Shown here: positions 30,101-43,242 of the stretch, piece after piece | Position numbering within the stretch: position 1 is the stretch's first letter | How the letters are laid out: every line of letters starts with the position of its first letter | From: Saccharomyces mikatae IFO 1815 | Lineage: Eukaryota; Ascomycota; Saccharomycetes; Saccharomycetales; Saccharomycetaceae | NCBI RefSeq assembly: GCF_947241705.1 | Contig: NC_079259.1 | Coordinates: forward strand, 434,001-498,000 | Length of the DNA stretch: 64,000 bases | Reading direction: 5' to 3' | Translations under genes and position numbers: made by a program | Notes under the pieces: model-generated | What the model was told of the DNA's origin: nothing | The model's database searches: none | The model's input: the letters and a program-made list of their open reading frames with translations, nothing else

Positions 30101-30706
30101 CTCTGTGTTGAAAAGGGAAGAGGGGTGACGAAGATTACTGGTTGAAAAATAAGTCTTGAGTGAACGTATACGTATTTGTGGTTTGTGCCAATTTCTCAAC
30201 ACCGAGTAATGGTCCTTGTAAGAAAGAAACTGAGTTAGAAACAGTTAATTGACAGTGAAGATATTCCTTATTGCAAGTCTGGTGATGATAAAACTTTTCA
30301 GACGGCAGCCCCGATCTAAAAGAGCTCACAGGGAACCGGCCAGAAAAAGAAACGTTCACCCGCCTATTTGGGCGCGCCGCTCACCCGCACGGCAGAGACC
30401 AATCAGTTAAATTTATCGCTTAGCAAGGAAGGTTACTACGTATGGCGGCTTCAGACGCATCTAACAATTTAGTATGGAAGTATATATTGCACAAGAATTG
30501 ACGACTACAGGCAGTCGTAGTAGTGATAGTTTTTATTCTCTAAAAAAGAATTGTCACTTTACGTCCGATCTTGATCGAGGATGTTTCTTTTTTTTAACCG
30601 ATCAAGAAACTTGTCGGAAAAGAAAAGGAGCGAGAGACATAAGAAATCATAGGTGATTATTAATGCATGGAGCGTACATGATTATATTCTTAAGGCAGCC
30701 CAAATT
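30101..30706. promoter_or_regulatory. Divergent SOK1/TRP1 promoter region
   Basis: About 606 bp. A GC-rich patch GGGCGCGCCGCTCACCCGC lies near 30369-30387 on the SOK1 side; a T run (30588-30596) lies on the TRP1 side. The TRP1 frame is open upstream to 30653, but family comparison places its start at 30707. Confidence 0.45.
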
Positions 30707-31381
30707 ATGCCCGCTGTTAATTTTTTAGGTAGTTACGGTCCAGTGGTGAAAGTTTGCGGCTTGCAAAGCGCAGAGGCCGCCCAATGTGCTTTGGATTCGA
30801 ACGCTGACTTGCTAGGTATAATATGTGTGCCCAATAGGAAAAGAACAGTTGACCCAGTCGTAGCCAAGAAAATTTCGCATCTGGTAAAAGCATATAGGAA
30901 CAGCTCGGGTACTCCGAAATATTTGGTTGGTGTTTTTCGTAATCAGTCCAAGGAGGACGTTTTGACTATAGCAAATGACTATGGCATTGATATTGTTCAA
31001 CTGCATGGTGATGAGCCGTGGCAAGAATACCAGGCATTTCTCGGCTTGCCAGTTATTAAAAGACTTGTGTTTCCAAAAGATTGTGACATATTACTCAGTG
31101 CACCCCTAGAAAAATCACATCTGTTCACTCCTTTATTTGATTCGGAGGCAGGTGGAACAGGTGAACTTTTAGATTGGAGTTCTATCTCTGATTGGGTTAC
31201 AAAGCAAGAAAACCCAGAAAATTTGCAGTTCATGTTGGCTGGTGGACTGACACCTGAAAATGTTTGCGACGCGCTTCGACTAAATGGTGTTGTTGGTGTT
31301 GATGTAAGCGGGGGTGTAGAGACAAATGGCATAAAAGATACCGATAAAATTGCAAACTTCGTTAGTAATGCAAAAAAGTAA
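30707..31381 (+). CDS. TRP1: Phosphoribosylanthranilate isomerase Trp1
   Basis: A 224-residue TIM-barrel enzyme for the third step of tryptophan synthesis, converting phosphoribosylanthranilate to CdRP. The ATG at 30707 gives MPAVNFLGS, aligned with the family start. The catalytic Cys is in VKVCGLQS (about 14-21), the catalytic Asp in VQLHGDEPW (about 100-108), and the phosphate-binding turn in [11 protein letters not shown] and GVDVSGGVE near the C-terminus. About 85% identical to S. cerevisiae Trp1 as recalled. An ARS lies just downstream. Confidence 0.98.
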   Translation: MPAVNFLGSYGPVVKVCGLQSAEAAQCALDSNADLLGIICVPNRKRTVDPVVAKKISHLVKAYRNSSGTPKYLVGVFRNQSKEDVLTIANDYGIDIVQLHGDEPWQEYQAFLGLPVIKRLVFPKDCDILLSAPLEKSHLFTPLFDSEAGGTGELLDWSSISDWVTKQENPENLQFMLAGGLTPENVCDALRLNGVVGVDVSGGVETNGIKDTDKIANFVSNAKK

Positions 31382-31471
31382 GTAAATATTATATATGTAT
31401 ATTTATATATATATTTACATTGTTACTTTTTACTTGAGAACAAGCCCATGTCCGAGCAAGTGCGGAAGACG

Positions 31472-31482
31472 TAAATATAAAA
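31472..31482 (-). other. ARS1: ARS1-like replication origin, ACS core
   Basis: The minus strand reads TTTTATATTTA, an 11/11 match to the ARS consensus WTTTAYRTTTW, 91 bp after the TRP1 stop. The following plus-strand bases AATCTGTA match those beside the ACS of S. cerevisiae ARS1 as I recall, so this is the positional equivalent. Surrounding sequence is AT-rich, as needed for unwinding. ORC binding is inferred. Confidence 0.75.
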
Positions 31483-32804
31483 TCTGTAGAAAAAAGACGG
31501 ACGTTAATGGGAAAAAAGACAATGTTCTTTAAAGTTTCAAGATATATATTTACAGGCTGATTATTTAAAGGTACACAGTTTCCCGCTCTCTTTCTTCCCT
31601 GAAAATGAAAACGGTTTATATTGCTGAATGTCAATAACTAAGGCTATTAATAACTTGTACGGATTTGAAGACGGAGTTAATAATAGGCTTGGATAGATTA
31701 CTTTAATGATTTCAATTTATTGTCTCAGTGACATCTAGGCCGCTTGGTCGTGCAGATATTTGATAGGCCCCTCTTATTGGCTATTGTCTTGCGTGTAGAA
31801 CATTGCAAAGCCGTCCGAAAAAGTTTCCCGTTACCATTCTATGCAGGGATATTGAGCATACTTATGAAGTAAAAGGAATTTCCTTATTCATACTTATAGA
31901 TCCCTGTAGAAGAACAATTGCAGCATATGCTAAATACTATACAATGATGCCTCAACGCGTAGGGAAAGAAAGTGTTCAATGCAACGTAAAACTTTACTAA
32001 ACTGCTTCACACTAACCCCTCCTCTCCCACAAACAAATGCGCGACCGTCTAATATTCCAATACGTATTTACCACTCTTCGTAACATAATAGTCTTCTTTT
32101 TTCTATTCTTCTATACTAATTGTCTTTTTTGCAGCGAATAAAACCTCGCTATATCTCAAACTCGTTCTCTGACTACTTCGACTTCACTCTTCTACACAAA
32201 CAACAATACAAAACTGCATATTATTTAATAGCAGCATAAATATAATATTCACACGAATGAGGTACCTTTCGCATAATGGGCGAGCAAGAAACCAACATTA
32301 GTAGAACTCGATAGTTATAAATAAAGAGAAAAATATATTGAGAAGTACTAGACGCAACCGTTTATTTCCAAAATATACTGCCATCATCAACTCATCAAAT
32401 AAGGGTTCCGTATTTCTTTTGAATGATAGCATATAGAGATAATTTTTGCTAATCTCACCTATGTAAAATCCGTTTAACCGGACCCTGGTACGCTTACCCC
32501 ACGTTTCGGTCCACAGTTGACCGAAGGTTCTACCTCACCCTTTCAAGAACTACCAAGTTGAAAGAATGGAAACGCCATAGTAAGTCATTATATGTGTATT
32601 TTATTTAATTGATTGATCCGTAGAAGCCCATAGCCTATCAGATTTTTTTGACTGATACGACATAATCAACATAAGCGACAAGTGGAGTTTGGTTTTTGCC
32701 ACTACAATCGACAATCCTGATATTTATACTTCGTACCAACTCATTCAGACAAGCAGTGCAAACAGAAGAATAATAAAAAAAGAAAAAACAGCTCACAGTA
32801 TACT
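31483..32804. other. TRP1-GAL3 intergenic region
   Basis: A long non-coding stretch of about 1.3 kb after the ACS. The last 300 bp hold the GAL3 promoter. The middle (about 32010-32260) looks like a yeast gene start region without a gene: pyrimidine-rich DNA, a TACTAAT followed by TTTTTTGCAG, then an A-rich leader. The ATG at 32258 opens only about 14 codons. I recall this gap as shorter in S. cerevisiae. Confidence 0.45.
32507..32523 (+). promoter_or_regulatory. Gal4 upstream activating site of GAL3
   Basis: CGGTCCACAGTTGACCG fits CGG-N11-CCG exactly, 282 bp before the GAL3 ATG. A TATTTATA box follows at 32721-32728. This predicts galactose induction through Gal4, as in S. cerevisiae. Confidence 0.9.
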
Positions 32805-34367
32805 ATGAATACAAACGTGCCGGTATTCAGTGTATCAACGAAGGATTTACCAAGATCCTTCGAACGCAAAGGTACAAAAATTGTAGATGCATTTTCCAAT
32901 ACATACCATGTCAAACCTGATTTTATCGCTAGGTCGCCCGGTAGAGTAAACTTAATTGGTGAGCATATAGATTATTGTGATTTCTCTGTTTTACCATTGG
33001 CCATCGATGTTGACATGCTTTGCGCAGTCAAAATTATGGACGAAAAAAATCCATCCATCACCTTAACAAATGCGGACCCTAGATTTCCTCAGCGAAAGTT
33101 TGATCTCCCTCTAGATGGTTCCTACGTGGCCATAGATCCTTCTGTATCAGAGTGGTCTAATTATTTTAAGTGCGGGCTACATGTGGCACATTCGTACTTG
33201 AAGACAATCGCCCCGGAGAGGTTCAATAATACACCCTTAGTTGGTGCACAAATCTTTTGCCAGAGTGAAGTTCCTACTGGCGGTGGCCTATCATCTGCAT
33301 TTACTTGCGCAGTGGCAATGGCTACCATAAGAGCCAATATGGGGAAGAATTTTAGTATTTCTAAAAGTGATTTGACTCGTATCACAGCGGTTGCTGAACA
33401 CTACGTTGGTGTTAACAATGGTGGTATGGATCAAGCAACTTCTGTTTATGGGGAAGAAGATCATGCACTGTATGTAGAGTTTAGGCCGGAACTAAAGGCT
33501 ACACCTTTTAAGTTTCCTCAATTGAAAAGTCGTGAAATCAGTTTTGTCATTGCCAATACTCTTGTAAAATCTAATAAATTCGAAAGTGCCGCAACAAATT
33601 ACAATTTAAGAGTGATAGAAGTGACAGTTGCTGCTAATGTGTTGGCTGCTAAATATGGTGTTGCCTTACCATCCCACAAGGACAATTCCAACTCAGAAAG
33701 GGGCAGTTTAAGAGACTTTATGGATGCTTACTACGCCAGATACGAAAACCAAGCCCAACCATGGAATGGCGATATCGAAACTGGTATTGAACGTTTAATT
33801 AAAATGTTAAAGTTGGTTGAAGAATCTTTTTTGGGCAAGAAAAACGGGTTCACTGTAGATGCTGCTGCTACAGCCTTGAACTGTTCACGTGAAGAGTTCA
33901 CTAGGGACTACTTGACGGGATTTCCCGTCCGTTTCCAAGTCCTGAAACTATATCAAAGAGCTAAACACGTTTACTCTGAGTCATTGAGGGTCCTCAAGGC
34001 TGTGAAGATGATGACAAGTGCGACGTTTTACACGGACGAGGATTTCTTTACTGAATTTGGTCGGCTAATGAATGAGTCCCAGGTTTCTTGTGACAAGCTT
34101 TATGAATGTTCGTGCGCAGAAACCAATAAATTATGCTCCATTGCCCTTGCTAATGGCTCTTTTGGCTCCCGCCTGACTGGTGCCGGTTGGGGTGGCTGCA
34201 CAGTTCATCTTGTTCCTGGTGGCATTAATGGGAACGTGGAACAGGTGCGAAAGGCGCTAATAGAAAAGTTCTACAACGTCAGATACCCGGATCTCACCGA
34301 TGAAGAATTAAAAGGCGCAATAATTGTTTCCAAGCCAGCTTTGGGTTGTTGTTTGTACGAACAGTGA
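32805..34367 (+). CDS. GAL3: Galactose inducer Gal3
   Basis: A 520-residue GHMP-fold galactose and ATP sensor that binds Gal80 and frees Gal4. The galactokinase signature [15 protein letters not shown] is near residue 46. The GHMP phosphate loop reads [10 protein letters not shown] (about 163-172), lacking the two residues (Ser-Ala) that Gal1 has after GLSS, the known reason Gal3 has no kinase activity. The C-terminal GHMP motif [21 protein letters not shown] is near 465. Length and sequence fit Gal3 rather than its paralogue Gal1. Confidence 0.97.
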   Translation: MNTNVPVFSVSTKDLPRSFERKGTKIVDAFSNTYHVKPDFIARSPGRVNLIGEHIDYCDFSVLPLAIDVDMLCAVKIMDEKNPSITLTNADPRFPQRKFDLPLDGSYVAIDPSVSEWSNYFKCGLHVAHSYLKTIAPERFNNTPLVGAQIFCQSEVPTGGGLSSAFTCAVAMATIRANMGKNFSISKSDLTRITAVAEHYVGVNNGGMDQATSVYGEEDHALYVEFRPELKATPFKFPQLKSREISFVIANTLVKSNKFESAATNYNLRVIEVTVAANVLAAKYGVALPSHKDNSNSERGSLRDFMDAYYARYENQAQPWNGDIETGIERLIKMLKLVEESFLGKKNGFTVDAAATALNCSREEFTRDYLTGFPVRFQVLKLYQRAKHVYSESLRVLKAVKMMTSATFYTDEDFFTEFGRLMNESQVSCDKLYECSCAETNKLCSIALANGSFGSRLTGAGWGGCTVHLVPGGINGNVEQVRKALIEKFYNVRYPDLTDEELKGAIIVSKPALGCCLYEQ

Positions 34368-35371
34368 CACTAAGGATTTATTTCTGATGAAACAGTCATC
34401 GAATAATGAAAAGCACACCTTCCTATATTTCATACAGTCTAGTCTACATAATGAAAATACATGAAGTGCACTACTATAGTTTATTTCTTCTGCCCTCAAG
34501 CGAATGTGGTGCGAACTGCTGGCGCAACCAATGCCTCATCGTATAGCGAGCGGGTTGAACTTGAAAGTGATCGCGTCTGTGACCATGGTAACGACAACCC
34601 TTTTTTGCTTACAGTGACACCAGGGCAAAAATAGCTTCAAAAAAAAAGGGGCAGCATCCCGCCGTAGACTACCATTTTTATAGGCACGCAGTAAAGAAGA
34701 ACGTCAATATAAGAATGACTGTTTACTTGCGCCCAGATTACAAATTGTAAGATTTTAATATCCGCATAAATCCGCGGATCCGCTTTCAGTCATTCCGCGG
34801 ACTCCGTTCCGCGCAGATACCATCACAGACTGCCCATTTCCGTTTAAATCCGTTTTCTTTTTATTTCTTTAGGTCTTTCCAAACAAACTCCCTGCAACCC
34901 CGCTGGGATTATGGTATGAGTAATAGGCGATGGAACATATAAAAGAAAACAATGAACGATCACCCTTCTCATCGCCATCTCTTCATCATCTCTAATGCTT
35001 GTAAGTGGTCATCAACACCCGAATACTCCGGCCAAAACATATATATACGAATTCTCGTTGCATTTGTATCTTTTGTTTTTAAAGTTAAAGTATTGAAAGG
35101 TAAAAAAGTACACCAGGAGTAATTTCTGCACTGCCTGTATACTATATTCTCAGTTCAATTATCCTCCTAGTAACCGGGTTATATTTTTCTCTTTATATTG
35201 AGTAGAGTTAAAGTTCTCCCTAAGTAAAAGACAAAGGTACGGCGGAGCATATAACGCAGAAACATAGAAAAAGAAAGAAACAAATTTTACTAATAGTAAA
35301 ACGGTAGAAAAGATCGAAATCATAAAAAAAAATTTGATAAATAAATCTAACAAATCACATAAGAATATTCG
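34368..35371. promoter_or_regulatory. SNQ2 promoter region
   Basis: About 1 kb between GAL3 and SNQ2. It holds the PDRE cluster (separate entry), long A/T tracts and, at 35287-35293, TTACTAA, a Yap1-type site. No gene seen. Confidence 0.55.
34771..34815 (+). promoter_or_regulatory. Cluster of Pdr1/Pdr3 response elements (PDRE)
   Basis: Two perfect palindromic TCCGCGGA sites (34771-34778 and 34794-34801) and a near match TCCGCGCA (34808-34815), with a further half-like TCCGCA at 34761. They lie about 560-600 bp before the SNQ2 start and predict Pdr1/Pdr3 control of this pump. Confidence 0.88.
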
Positions 35372-38300
35372 ATGAGTTCTATTAAAAACACTCAGAATAG
35401 CTCGGGTAATATCGTAGCGAGAAGCTCAAGCGCTTCAATTGCAGCTTCAGATGAGTCCTTTAGCGGTGTTGCTCATGACAAAGATAAGCAGAACGATACC
35501 CCGGCGGATCGATTAACTAAAATGCTGACGGGACCTGTGAGGGACTCTGCGAGTCAGATTAGCGCCACTGTGTCTGATATGTCACCCGATGTCGTATCAA
35601 AAGTGGAATCTTTTGCAGATGCGCTATCCCGTCATACTACAAGAAGTGGGGCCTTTAACATGGATTCTGGTGATGATGATGGATTCGACGCTCACGCCAT
35701 TTTTGAAAGTTTTGTCAGAGACGCTGATGAACAAGGAATTCATATCCGTAAAGCTGGCGTCACTATAGAGAACGTGAGCGCCAAAGGTGTTGATGCAAGT
35801 GCCCTAGAGGGTGCCACCTTTGGTAACATACTGTGTTTACCATTAACCATTTTTAAAGGTATCAAGGCTAAGAGACATCAAAAAATGAGGCAGATCATAA
35901 GCAACATTAATGCTCTAGCAGAAGCAGGTGAGATGATCTTGGTTCTTGGACGGCCTGGTGCTGGTTGTTCCTCTTTTTTAAAAGTAACAGCAGGTGAAAT
36001 AGATCAATTTGCCGGCGGCGTTTCCGGTGATATAACATATGATGGTATACCTCAGAAGGAGATGATGAAACGATATAAGGCGGATGTTATTTACAATGGT
36101 GAGTTGGATGTCCATTTCCCTTACTTAACGGTTAAACAAACTTTGGATTTCGCTATTGCCTGCAAAACGCCTGCTTTAAGAGTCAATAATGTTACAAAAA
36201 AAGAGTACATTAGTTCTAGAAGAGACTTATATGCGACGATTTTCGGTCTAAGGCATACTTATAATACTAAAGTTGGTAACGATTTTGTTAGGGGTGTATC
36301 TGGAGGTGAACGTAAGCGTGTTTCCATTGCCGAAGCCTTAGCTGCCAAGGGTTCCATTTATTGTTGGGATAACGCCACAAGGGGTCTAGATGCATCCACG
36401 GCTTTAGAATATGCCAAAGCTATCCGTATTATGACCAATTTATTGAAATCCACTGCCTTTGTAACAATTTATCAAGCAAGTGAAAACATTTACGAAACTT
36501 TTGACAAAGTCACTGTTCTTTACTCTGGCAAACAAATATATTTTGGTTTGATTAATGAAGCAAAACCATACTTCGCAAAAATGGGTTACTTGTGTCCTCC
36601 AAGGCAAGCAACTGCTGAATTTTTGACTGCACTAACAGATCCAAATGGGTTCCACTTAATCAAGCCAGGTTATGAACATAAAGTACCAAGAACCGCTGAA
36701 GAATTCGAAACTTACTGGTTAAATTCCCCAGAATTTGCCCAAATGAAGAATGATATTACCGCTTATAAAGAAAGAGTTAATACCGAAAAGACAAAGGAAG
36801 TTTACGACGAATCAATGGCCCAAGAGAAATCTAAATATACAAGAAAAAAATCTTACTATACCATTTCATATTGGGAACAGGTCAGACTCTGTACTCAACG
36901 TGGATTTCAAAGAATCTACGGTAACAAGAGTTATACGGTCATCAATGTTTGCTCTGCCATTATTCAATCTTTTATTACCGGATCTTTATTTTACAATACC
37001 CCTTCATCTACTTCTGGTGCTTTCTCAAGAGGCGGTGTTCTGTATTTTGCGCTGTTATATTATTCTTTAATGGGGCTGGCAAATATTTCTTTTGAACACA
37101 GACCAATCTTGCAAAAGCATAAGGGTTATTCTTTGTATCATCCTTCAGCCGAAGCCATTGGTTCCACTCTAGCATCTTTTCCCTTCAGAATGATTGGTTT
37201 GACATGCTTCTTTATCATTTTATTCTTCTTATCTGGGTTGCACAGGACAGCGGGATCATTTTTCACCATCTACCTGTTCTTAACTATGTGCTCAGAGGCG
37301 ATTAACGGTTTATTTGAAATGGTTTCTTCCGTGTGTGATACCCTTTCCCAGGCTAATTCTATTTCTGGTATTTTGATGATGTCCATATCAATGTATTCTA
37401 CGTATATGATTCAATTACCTTCGATGCATCCTTGGTTTAAATGGATATCGTACGTGCTACCTATCAGATATGCTTTCGAGTCCATGTTAAATGCGGAGTT
37501 CCATGGGAGACATATGGATTGTGCTAACACTCTAGTACCCAGTGGAGGGAACTATGACAATCTATCTGATGATTACAAAGTCTGTGCTTTTGTTGGTTCA
37601 AAACCCGGTCAGTCTTATGTGCTTGGTGATGACTACCTGAAGAATCAATTCCAGTATGTGTATAAGCACACTTGGAGAAACTTCGGTATCATGTGGTGCT
37701 TTTTACTAGGTTATATTGTTCTAAAAGTTATATTCACAGAATATAAGAGGCCTGTAAAAGGTGGTGGTGATGCCCTTATCTTCAAAAAGGGATCAAAAAG
37801 ATTTATCACACCTACAGATGAGGAATCGCCAGAAAATATCAATGATATAGATGCTAAAGAACAATTTTCCAGTGAAAGTAGTGGCGCTAATAACGAAGTG
37901 TTTGACGAGTTAGAGGCCAAGGGGGTTTTTATATGGAAGGACGTGTGCTTTACTATCCCATATGAAGGCGGTAAGAGAATGCTTTTGGATAATGTTTCAG
38001 GTTACTGTATTCCAGGTACTATGACCGCGTTGATGGGCGAGTCAGGCGCTGGTAAAACAACTTTGTTGAACACTCTCGCTCAAAGGAACGTCGGCATTAT
38101 AACGGGTGACATGCTTGTCAATGGTCGTCCTATCGATGCAAGTTTCGAAAGACGTACAGGTTATGTTCAGCAACAGGATATTCACATTGCTGAGCTGACT
38201 GTTAGGGAATCACTACAGTTTTCTGCCCGTATGCGTCGTCCACAAAGTTTACCTGATTGTGAAAAAATGGATTACGTAGAAAAGATTATTAGAGTTTTAG

Positions 38301-39877
38301 GGATGGAAGAGTATGCCGAAGCTCTTGTTGGTGAGGTAGGCTGTGGTTTGAACGTTGAACAGAGAAAGAAATTATCTATTGGTGTTGAGTTAGTTGCTAA
38401 ACCAGATTTACTATTATTCCTGGATGAACCTACATCAGGTTTAGATTCTCAATCTTCATGGGCTATTATTCAATTATTAAGAAAATTATCAAAAGCTGGT
38501 CAGTCTATTCTTTGTACAATTCATCAACCTTCGGCTACTTTATTTGAAGAGTTTGACAGATTACTACTTTTAAGAAAAGGTGGGCAAACTGTTTACTTTG
38601 GTGATATCGGTAAAAATTCTGCCACCATTCTGCAATATTTTGAAAGAAATGGGGCAAGAAAATGTGATTCTAGTGAGAATCCTGCTGAGTATATCTTAGA
38701 GGCTATTGGTGCTGGCGCTACTGCATCCGTTAAAGAAAACTGGCATGAAAAGTGGTTGAACTCTTCCGAGTTTCAAAAAACAAAATACGAAGTACAGAAT
38801 TTAATTAATGATCTATCGAAACAAGAAACTAAGTCTGATTTTGGAGATAAACCCTCCAAATATGCTACATCTTATGCTTATCAGTTCAAGTATGTTTTAA
38901 TCAGAACTTCTACTTCATTTTGGAGAAGTTTGAATTACATTATGTCGAAGTTGATGCTAATGCTGGTCGGTGGTTTATATATCGGTTTCACATTTTTCAA
39001 TGTTGGTAAAAGTTATGTTGGTCTACAAAATGCGATGTTCGCAGCGTTTATCTCCATTATTTTGTCTGCTCCTGCAATGAATCAAATTCAAGGCCGGGCG
39101 ATTGCTTCTAGGGAACTTTTCGAAGTCAGAGAATCTCAGTCTAATATGTTCCATTGGTCACTTGTATTGATTACTCAGTATTTGAGCGAACTTCCATACC
39201 ACTTATTTTTCTCGACAATTTTCTTTGTCTCTTCATATTTTCCATTGAGAATTTTCTTCGAAGCTTCAAGATCTGCGGTATACTTTTTGAACTACTGTAT
39301 TATGTTCCAGTTATACTACGTGGGCCTTGGTTTACTGATCTTATATATGTCACCAAACCTACCATCCGCCAATGTCATCTTAGGTTTATGCTTGTCCTTT
39401 ATGCTTTCATTCTGTGGTGTTACACAACCTGTCTCATTGATGCCTGGCTTTTGGACCTTCATGTGGAAGGCCTCACCATACACCTACTTTGTTCAGAACC
39501 TGGTCGGCATCATGTTACACAAAAAACCAGTCGTATGCAAAAAGAAAGAATTAAACTACTTCAACCCACCAAATGGTTCAACATGTGGTGAATACATGAA
39601 GCCATTTCTAGAAAAAGCTACCGGTTATATTGAAAACCCTGACGCTACTTCCGATTGTGCATACTGCATTTATGAAGTTGGTGATAATTATTTGTCGCAT
39701 ATCAGCTCTAAGTATAGCTACTTATGGAGAAATTTTGGAATATATTGGATTTACATTTTCTTCAATATCATCGCCATGGTTTGCGTGTACTATATCTTCC
39801 ATGTAAGACAATCTTCCATCCTAAGCCCGGCATCTATTCTGAAGAATATCAAAAACATACGGAAAAAGAAGCAATAA
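35372..39877 (+). CDS. SNQ2: PDR-type ABC drug exporter Snq2
   Basis: A 1501-residue plasma-membrane full-size ABCG/PDR pump for mutagens such as 4-nitroquinoline oxide and triazoles. Layout is (NBD-TMD)x2. The first NBD has the degenerate Walker A GRPGAGCSS (about 193-201) and signature VSGGERKR (about 312); the second has canonical GESGAGKTT (about 888-896) and a degenerate signature LNVEQRKKL. Each TMD has six predicted segments. Such asymmetric sites are standard for PDR pumps. Length equals S. cerevisiae Snq2. PDRE sites lie upstream. Confidence 0.98.
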   Translation: MSSIKNTQNSSGNIVARSSSASIAASDESFSGVAHDKDKQNDTPADRLTKMLTGPVRDSASQISATVSDMSPDVVSKVESFADALSRHTTRSGAFNMDSGDDDGFDAHAIFESFVRDADEQGIHIRKAGVTIENVSAKGVDASALEGATFGNILCLPLTIFKGIKAKRHQKMRQIISNINALAEAGEMILVLGRPGAGCSSFLKVTAGEIDQFAGGVSGDITYDGIPQKEMMKRYKADVIYNGELDVHFPYLTVKQTLDFAIACKTPALRVNNVTKKEYISSRRDLYATIFGLRHTYNTKVGNDFVRGVSGGERKRVSIAEALAAKGSIYCWDNATRGLDASTALEYAKAIRIMTNLLKSTAFVTIYQASENIYETFDKVTVLYSGKQIYFGLINEAKPYFAKMGYLCPPRQATAEFLTALTDPNGFHLIKPGYEHKVPRTAEEFETYWLNSPEFAQMKNDITAYKERVNTEKTKEVYDESMAQEKSKYTRKKSYYTISYWEQVRLCTQRGFQRIYGNKSYTVINVCSAIIQSFITGSLFYNTPSSTSGAFSRGGVLYFALLYYSLMGLANISFEHRPILQKHKGYSLYHPSAEAIGSTLASFPFRMIGLTCFFIILFFLSGLHRTAGSFFTIYLFLTMCSEAINGLFEMVSSVCDTLSQANSISGILMMSISMYSTYMIQLPSMHPWFKWISYVLPIRYAFESMLNAEFHGRHMDCANTLVPSGGNYDNLSDDYKVCAFVGSKPGQSYVLGDDYLKNQFQYVYKHTWRNFGIMWCFLLGYIVLKVIFTEYKRPVKGGGDALIFKKGSKRFITPTDEESPENINDIDAKEQFSSESSGANNEVFDELEAKGVFIWKDVCFTIPYEGGKRMLLDNVSGYCIPGTMTALMGESGAGKTTLLNTLAQRNVGIITGDMLVNGRPIDASFERRTGYVQQQDIHIAELTVRESLQFSARMRRPQSLPDCEKMDYVEKIIRVLGMEEYAEALVGEVGCGLNVEQRKKLSIGVELVAKPDLLLFLDEPTSGLDSQSSWAIIQLLRKLSKAGQSILCTIHQPSATLFEEFDRLLLLRKGGQTVYFGDIGKNSATILQYFERNGARKCDSSENPAEYILEAIGAGATASVKENWHEKWLNSSEFQKTKYEVQNLINDLSKQETKSDFGDKPSKYATSYAYQFKYVLIRTSTSFWRSLNYIMSKLMLMLVGGLYIGFTFFNVGKSYVGLQNAMFAAFISIILSAPAMNQIQGRAIASRELFEVRESQSNMFHWSLVLITQYLSELPYHLFFSTIFFVSSYFPLRIFFEASRSAVYFLNYCIMFQLYYVGLGLLILYMSPNLPSANVILGLCLSFMLSFCGVTQPVSLMPGFWTFMWKASPYTYFVQNLVGIMLHKKPVVCKKKELNYFNPPNGSTCGEYMKPFLEKATGYIENPDATSDCAYCIYEVGDNYLSHISSKYSYLWRNFGIYWIYIFFNIIAMVCVYYIFHVRQSSILSPASILKNIKNIRKKKQ

Positions 39878-42279
<2,402 letters not shown>

Positions 42280-42615
42280 TCTTTATACTGTAGAAATCAA
42301 CTCTCGTCTAAGTATCTATGCTATTAGCCTTTAATCAACATCTTTTTTTTGTAAGAGAAACCTCATATAGTCCTTGTATCGTATTTAGTAGCTGCAGTGC
42401 AAACCAATGTAGTACTTTTAGAGACGGAAAAATGTTCTTCAATCTTGCCTACATGATGACTTTTTCTTTTCCAAATAGAAGCAGATTGCGCAGTTGTTAC
42501 TTACTAGTATGGCGACGCGGAGATTATGTATGAATTGACGTAACAATGAAAAAGCAAGTAAATAGAGAAATATGAGAAGAAAGCGTTTATAAATGGTCCA
42601 TAACCAAGGAGAGTC
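42280..42615. other. RPL4B-PSF1 intergenic region
   Basis: About 336 bp with a GGCGACGCGGAG segment near 42512 that resembles an MCB-type site for PSF1. Nothing else recognised. Confidence 0.4.
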
Positions 42616-43242
42616 ATGTACGGGGATCTAGCTAACAAATTGGTATTAGAAGCTAAAAGGACAAAAAAATTATACGCAAGAAATAGTCAAGATGTTAATT
42701 TACCTATGTATCACGAAGATATAATACGAAATATTCTAAAAGAAATTTCAAATCTACGCAAAAATACAGAATACCTTAAAGAGCAGCAGCAATCAGGAAT
42801 GCTGGATGATAAGGTGGCCAAATGTCAATATTTTGTAACATTACTATGTATGGAAAGGAACAAAAGATGTCTCTTGGCGTATCAAAAATTAAGAACAGAT
42901 ATACTAGATTTTATGGCTTGGAATAATAACGGTCTGGACTTAATGAGTAGTATAACGTTTAGTCAGCAGGATACGAATGACCTTTCTCATCAAGAGCAGG
43001 AATATCTAAAAGAATACTGCGATTTAATCACTGATTTAAAAAGTGGTGTCCTGGCAGATATTGATTTATCTGGCTCTTTAGTTCCTCCAAGCGATGTATT
43101 TATTGATGTCAGGGTGCTTAAAGACGCCGGTGAGATCCAAACTGAATATGGTGTGTTTAACCTCATTAAAGACTCTCAATTTTTTGTAAGGCAGTCAGAT
43201 GTAGAGCGGTTGATTCAGCAAGGTTATTTACAGAAAATATGA
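42616..43242 (+). CDS. PSF1: GINS complex subunit Psf1
   Basis: A 208-residue subunit of GINS, part of the CMG replicative helicase with Cdc45 and Mcm2-7. The N-terminal helical A-domain begins MYGDLANKLVLEAKRT and includes CLLAYQKLR near 97. The C-terminal B-domain (about 155-208) starts PPSDVFIDVRVLKDAGEI and ends with FVRQSDVERLIQQGYL, typical of Psf1. Length is identical to the S. cerevisiae protein. Confidence 0.97.
   Translation: MYGDLANKLVLEAKRTKKLYARNSQDVNLPMYHEDIIRNILKEISNLRKNTEYLKEQQQSGMLDDKVAKCQYFVTLLCMERNKRCLLAYQKLRTDILDFMAWNNNGLDLMSSITFSQQDTNDLSHQEQEYLKEYCDLITDLKSGVLADIDLSGSLVPPSDVFIDVRVLKDAGEIQTEYGVFNLIKDSQFFVRQSDVERLIQQGYLQKI

Noticed and set aside
30653-30706. N-terminal extension of TRP1
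   Set aside because: The family start at 30707 aligns with known Trp1; the upstream residues have no counterpart and the upstream start codon is not ATG.
31803-32000. 65-codon frame between TRP1 and GAL3
   Set aside because: No protein-like pattern or known relative; left as unexplained intergenic DNA.
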